A stretch of 64,000 nt of DNA from Aliikangiella sp965214955. GTDB lineage: Bacteria > Pseudomonadota > Gammaproteobacteria > Enterobacterales > Kangiellaceae. Shown piece by piece: positions 60,977-64,000 of this stretch (the stretch's first letter is position 1; each line of letters starts with the position of its first letter). Under the pieces are notes generated by a model. The model had not been told where the DNA came from. It made no database searches and worked only from the letters and a program-made list of their open reading frames with translations. The position numbers and the translations under genes were made by a program. The stretch lies in the NCBI GenBank assembly GCA_965214955.1, contig CBDCCU010000009.1:248001-312000 (forward strand). The letters are read 5' to 3'.

Positions 60977-61658
60977 TGCTGACTTTGCCGCAATATGGCT
61001 TACTATAAAGTTAGCCTCAACGGTAACTTTTTTGTTGTTGATTATTGGGACACCCATTGCTTGGTGGTTAGCTAAAACAGAGTCTTGGATGCGCGGTGTA
61101 ATTGGTGCTTTAGTGGCTTTGCCATTGGTTTTACCGCCAACCGTGATTGGTTTTTACCTGCTTATTGCAATGAGCCCTAGTGGATTTATTGGCGAAATAG
61201 TTAGCTTTTTTGGTTTGCAGTCATTGCCGTTTACCTTTTGGGGGCTGGTTATTGGCTCTTTAATTTATTCATTGCCCTTTGTTGTTCAACCTTTACAAAA
61301 TACTTTTGAAGCTATTGGTAATCGTCCACTTGAAGTTGCTGCTACTTTAAGAGCCAATGCTTTAGATCGATTTATTTATGTAGTGTTGCCACTAGCTAAG
61401 CCTGGTTTTATTTCGGCTAGTATTTTGGGGTTTGCCCATACCATTGGCGAATTTGGCGTGGTGCTTATGATTGGCGGCAATATTCCCGATGAAACTCAAG
61501 TGATCTCGGTGCAAATTTATGATCATGTTGAAGCGTTAGAGTATTCTCAAGCCCATGGCTTAGCTGGATTAATGGTGGTATTTTCGTTTGTTGTTTTGCT
61601 TTTTTTATACGGTTTTAATAATAAAAATAAACAAGCTGGGATAAATTATGGACAATAA
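60969..61658 (+). CDS. modB: Molybdate ABC transporter permease ModB
   Basis: 229-residue inner-membrane permease with about five to six helices and the EAA loop EVAATLRANALDRFIYVVLPLAKPG, which docks on the ATPase. PLVLPPTVIGFYLL is typical of ModB. Overlaps modA and modC, so the three are one operon. Confidence 0.94.
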   Translation: MTDADFAAIWLTIKLASTVTFLLLIIGTPIAWWLAKTESWMRGVIGALVALPLVLPPTVIGFYLLIAMSPSGFIGEIVSFFGLQSLPFTFWGLVIGSLIYSLPFVVQPLQNTFEAIGNRPLEVAATLRANALDRFIYVVLPLAKPGFISASILGFAHTIGEFGVVLMIGGNIPDETQVISVQIYDHVEALEYSQAHGLAGLMVVFSFVVLLFLYGFNNKNKQAGINYGQ

Positions 61659-62793
61659 ACAACTATTAAATTCTATGCTTGAAATTGATATTAATCATCA
61701 ACTCACTTTTAACAAGCAAAGCCAAAGCAAACAAGGCTTTTGTTTAGCACTAAATACCCAATTACCACTTAATGGTATTTGTGGTGTGGTTGGTCACTCT
61801 GGCTCTGGAAAAACAACGCTGTTAAGAATAATTGCAGGGTTAGATAAATCACAAGCAAAGATAAAATTTGCCAATAAAATTTGGCAAGACAATAATCATT
61901 TTGTACCAACTCATCAAAGAGCAATCGGCTATGTTTTTCAAGAGCCAAGCTTGTTTGAGCACTTAACCGCACAAGGTAATTTAGATTTTGCTATTAAGCG
62001 AAGTGGCGGTAAAAATAAAACCGATAGTCAAAACCGACTATTAGATCAGGTAACCGAAATTTTGGGCATTAAAGCACTTTTATCGCAGTACCCTAGTCAA
62101 CTATCAGGCGGAGAAAAACAGCGAGTTGCTATTGCTAGGGCTTTACTAATTGAGCCAGAATTATTATTAATGGATGAGCCGCTAGCGGCACTTGATCAAG
62201 ATAGAAAAAACGAAATATTAAGCTATTTAGAAAACATCCGTGAAGCGTTTAATTTGCCTATCATTTATGTGAGCCATTCGATGAATGAAATCGCTCGCCT
62301 TGCCGATCACGTGGTGATGTTAAATAGTGGCAAATTGGTTGCAGAAGGCGATTTAAACACCATGTTTTCTCGCTTAGATTGGCCCATTAAATTTAATACA
62401 GAGCCAGGTGTTGTATTTGAAGCTGTGGTAGTAGAAAAAGATCAAAAATGGCACTTAAATCAGCTTTGTTTTGATGAGCAAAATACACAAATTTGCCGTT
62501 TATGGATCAATGATTCTGGGGAAAAGTTAGGGCAAAAAATACGCCTTAGAATTTTAGCCAGTGATGTGAGTATTGCCATTTCAAAATCGACTGAAAATAG
62601 TATTTTAAATCGCTTAGATGCTAAAGTCGTTGAAATTAAAAAATATCCCAAACAGCCCACTTGTTTACTAAAATTAAAGATAGGTTCGCAATCAATTATT
62701 GCTAAAATTACTAATAAGTCACTGCACTCGCTTAATATTGAAGAAGGTAGTCAAGTTTGCGCGCAAATCAAATCGGTTGCTATTGTTCAATAA
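61648..62793 (+). CDS. modC: Molybdate ABC transporter ATP-binding protein ModC
   Basis: 381-residue ATPase: Walker A GHSGSGKTT, Q-loop FQEPSLFEHLT, signature LSGGEKQR, Walker B LLLMDEPLAALD, His switch YVSHSMNE, and a C-terminal TOBE domain (from about 310; SILNRLDAKVVEIKKY) that binds molybdate and regulates transport. Completes modABC. An unusually long N-terminal stretch of about 20 residues precedes the ATPase fold. Confidence 0.94.
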   Translation: MDNKQLLNSMLEIDINHQLTFNKQSQSKQGFCLALNTQLPLNGICGVVGHSGSGKTTLLRIIAGLDKSQAKIKFANKIWQDNNHFVPTHQRAIGYVFQEPSLFEHLTAQGNLDFAIKRSGGKNKTDSQNRLLDQVTEILGIKALLSQYPSQLSGGEKQRVAIARALLIEPELLLMDEPLAALDQDRKNEILSYLENIREAFNLPIIYVSHSMNEIARLADHVVMLNSGKLVAEGDLNTMFSRLDWPIKFNTEPGVVFEAVVVEKDQKWHLNQLCFDEQNTQICRLWINDSGEKLGQKIRLRILASDVSIAISKSTENSILNRLDAKVVEIKKYPKQPTCLLKLKIGSQSIIAKITNKSLHSLNIEEGSQVCAQIKSVAIVQ

Positions 62794-62809
62794 CAGTAAA
62801 TGAGTAACT

Positions 62810-63433
62810 ATGAATAATAATCAGTCAGAAAATTATGAGTTAATCGCTTGCCATGAGTGCGATCTATTATTAAAGCTCGAAAATTTTTCTGAAGGCTACA
62901 AGGCTAATTGTCCTCGTTGTGGGCATTTAATTTCAAAAAAAATTAAAAATTCAAAAAGCAAAGCGGTTGCCTTTGCTTTGAGCGCAGCAATATTTTTTAC
63001 CCTATCATTTCCCTTTGATTTTCTTGCCTTTGACTTTAATGGTAAACAACGGGTTATATCGTTATTTGATAGCGTTAAAAGCATGTTTTTAATTGATTTT
63101 GATGTTATTGGTTTTATTTTGGTGGTAACAACGGTCATTATCCCTTTTATCTTTTTAAATAGTCTTATTTTTGTTGTAGTAGCCATTAAATTTAATTGTT
63201 TTCCTGTTATGGCAAAAAAAATATTAAAAGGATTTACCTTTTTACTCGACTGGAATATGGCAGAAATATTTTTAATTAGTATTTTAGTGAGCTTTATTAA
63301 AATTTTAACTCTGGCAGAGCTAGAGTTTGGGTTATCGTTTTTTGCTTATATTATTTTCATTATTTTTTTAGCCGCAACTTCAGCCTCAATTGATAAATTT
63401 CAATTATGGCGTTGGGTAAAACGCATTGACTAA
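62810..63433 (+). CDS. PqiA-type (paraquat-inducible protein A) half-protein, first copy
   Basis: 207-residue inner-membrane protein. N-terminal zinc-ribbon with CHEC and CPRC, followed by four hydrophobic segments, as in one half of PqiA/YebS. PqiA-type proteins act with MCE proteins (PqiB/YebT) in lipid transport between membranes. In E. coli the two halves are fused; here they are two overlapping genes. An MCE gene is expected just beyond the right edge. Confidence 0.8.
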   Translation: MNNNQSENYELIACHECDLLLKLENFSEGYKANCPRCGHLISKKIKNSKSKAVAFALSAAIFFTLSFPFDFLAFDFNGKQRVISLFDSVKSMFLIDFDVIGFILVVTTVIIPFIFLNSLIFVVVAIKFNCFPVMAKKILKGFTFLLDWNMAEIFLISILVSFIKILTLAELEFGLSFFAYIIFIIFLAATSASIDKFQLWRWVKRID

Positions 63434-64000
63434 CTCTAATAGCCATCAGCAAACTAACCTAACAACCAGCGCAAAAGCAGATGGTAATCTGATTCATTGT
63501 TCTACCTGCATGACCTTAAATACTATTAACTTAGAAAAATGCTCGATTTGTGGTGCGCCGCTACATCAACGGCGACAATTTAGCCTTCAATATACTATGG
63601 CTTTTTTAGTAACGGGTTTTCTTCTTTATTTGCCAGCTAATCTTTACCCCATTATGTACACCACTTGGCTAAACAAACAAACCGAAAATACCATTATTAG
63701 CGGTATTATTAGCTTGTGGGATCAAGGCTCTTATCCCATTGCGGTGATTATATTTATTGTTAGCGTGCTTGTTCCTATTATTAAAATGCTAATTCTTGGT
63801 TGGCTTTGTTATAGTGTTAGCCAGAAAAAATCGCTTTCGTACAAAAAACAACACAAGCTATATCGTTTAACTGAGTTTATTGGCAGGTGGTCCATGGTTG
63901 ATGTATTTGTTGTTGTGATACTGGTAACACTAGTACAAATGGGAAGTTTTATGAGTGTACTGCCCGGGCTGGCTTCAATTGCTTTTGCTGGTACAGTTAT
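63426..64000 (+). CDS. PqiA-type half-protein, second copy (runs off the right edge)
   Basis: Open to the window end, 191 codons visible. Starts most likely at TTG 63426, overlapping the stop of the first copy; the next in-frame ATG (63510) would cut the first CxxC. Zinc motifs CSTC and CSIC, then hydrophobic segments and LPANLYPIM and GSYPIAVIIFIVSVLVPIIKMLIL, both hallmark PqiA sequences. Pairs with the gene before it to make the two halves of a PqiA/YebS-like protein. Confidence 0.8.
   Translation, partial: MTNSNSHQQTNLTTSAKADGNLIHCSTCMTLNTINLEKCSICGAPLHQRRQFSLQYTMAFLVTGFLLYLPANLYPIMYTTWLNKQTENTIISGIISLWDQGSYPIAVIIFIVSVLVPIIKMLILGWLCYSVSQKKSLSYKKQHKLYRLTEFIGRWSMVDVFVVVILVTLVQMGSFMSVLPGLASIAFAGTV

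Noticed and set aside
1..64000. CRISPR array, rRNA or tRNA genes, prophage
   Set aside because: No regularly spaced short repeats, no rRNA sequence, no tRNA cloverleaf recognised and no phage structural genes were seen.

Overview
The window is AT-rich DNA from a gammaproteobacterium, probably a free-living marine or aquatic one. The evidence is a complete MSHA-type type IV pilus locus (mshI-J-K-L-M-N-E-G-F-A-C-D-O-P), the enterobacterial-type order cyaA-lptM-dapF-DUF484-xerC-HAD, class I adenylate cyclase, oxyR divergent from ahpCF, a dedicated Lrp-type regulator divergent from putA, and paired PqiA proteins. I cannot place it at genus level from sequence alone.

Layout. 1-2.3 kb: glyS (cut by the left edge) and glyQ, which carries five small base-insertion frameshifts. 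2.4-4.0 kb: an OsmC-like protein, a YchJ-like SEC-C protein and a small MotA/TolQ-like membrane protein. 4.0-16.5 kb: the MSHA pilus operon on the minus strand, with the assembly machine first and the pilins last. An intrinsic-terminator hairpin between the major pilin and the minor pilins lies inside the coding sequence of the mshC leader peptide. 16.8-18.1 kb: cytochrome c5 and a PAS/degenerate GGDEF protein. 18.2-26.2 kb: cyaA through the HAD phosphatase; a REP-type transposase (RAYT) and a truncated Pmp3-like gene separate cyaA from lptM, flanked by imperfect direct repeats of about 145 bp. 26.4-41.1 kb: a large PAS-GAF-PAS-GGDEF-EAL protein, pepD, putR/putA, a TonB-dependent receptor and a very large secreted BNR-repeat protein.

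41.2-51.8 kb is accessory DNA: small mostly minus-strand genes (hydrolase, VOC protein, P-loop kinase, PaiB, DUF2200), two toxin-antitoxin pairs and a three-gene HlyD/ATPase/FtsX-type ABC exporter. Here I see a repeated pattern. An apparent ancestral run paiB-kinase-VOC has been split twice, and at each split a degenerate copy of the 3' end of the upstream gene lies on the far side of the inserted DNA. This is what insertion of cassettes at gene 3' ends, or repeated tandem duplication and deletion, would leave.

51.8-64 kb returns to conserved genes: oxyR/ahpC/ahpF peroxide defence, an FMN reductase, a LysR regulator with an EamA transporter, a membrane M28 peptidase transcribed into modABC (molybdate uptake), and two pqiA-type genes, the second cut by the right edge.

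Functional links: c-di-GMP is a likely theme (MshE has two MshEN c-di-GMP-binding motifs, next to a degenerate GGDEF protein; a complete GGDEF-EAL protein lies 10 kb away). All functional calls rest on reading the sequence and on known family features; no searches were run.
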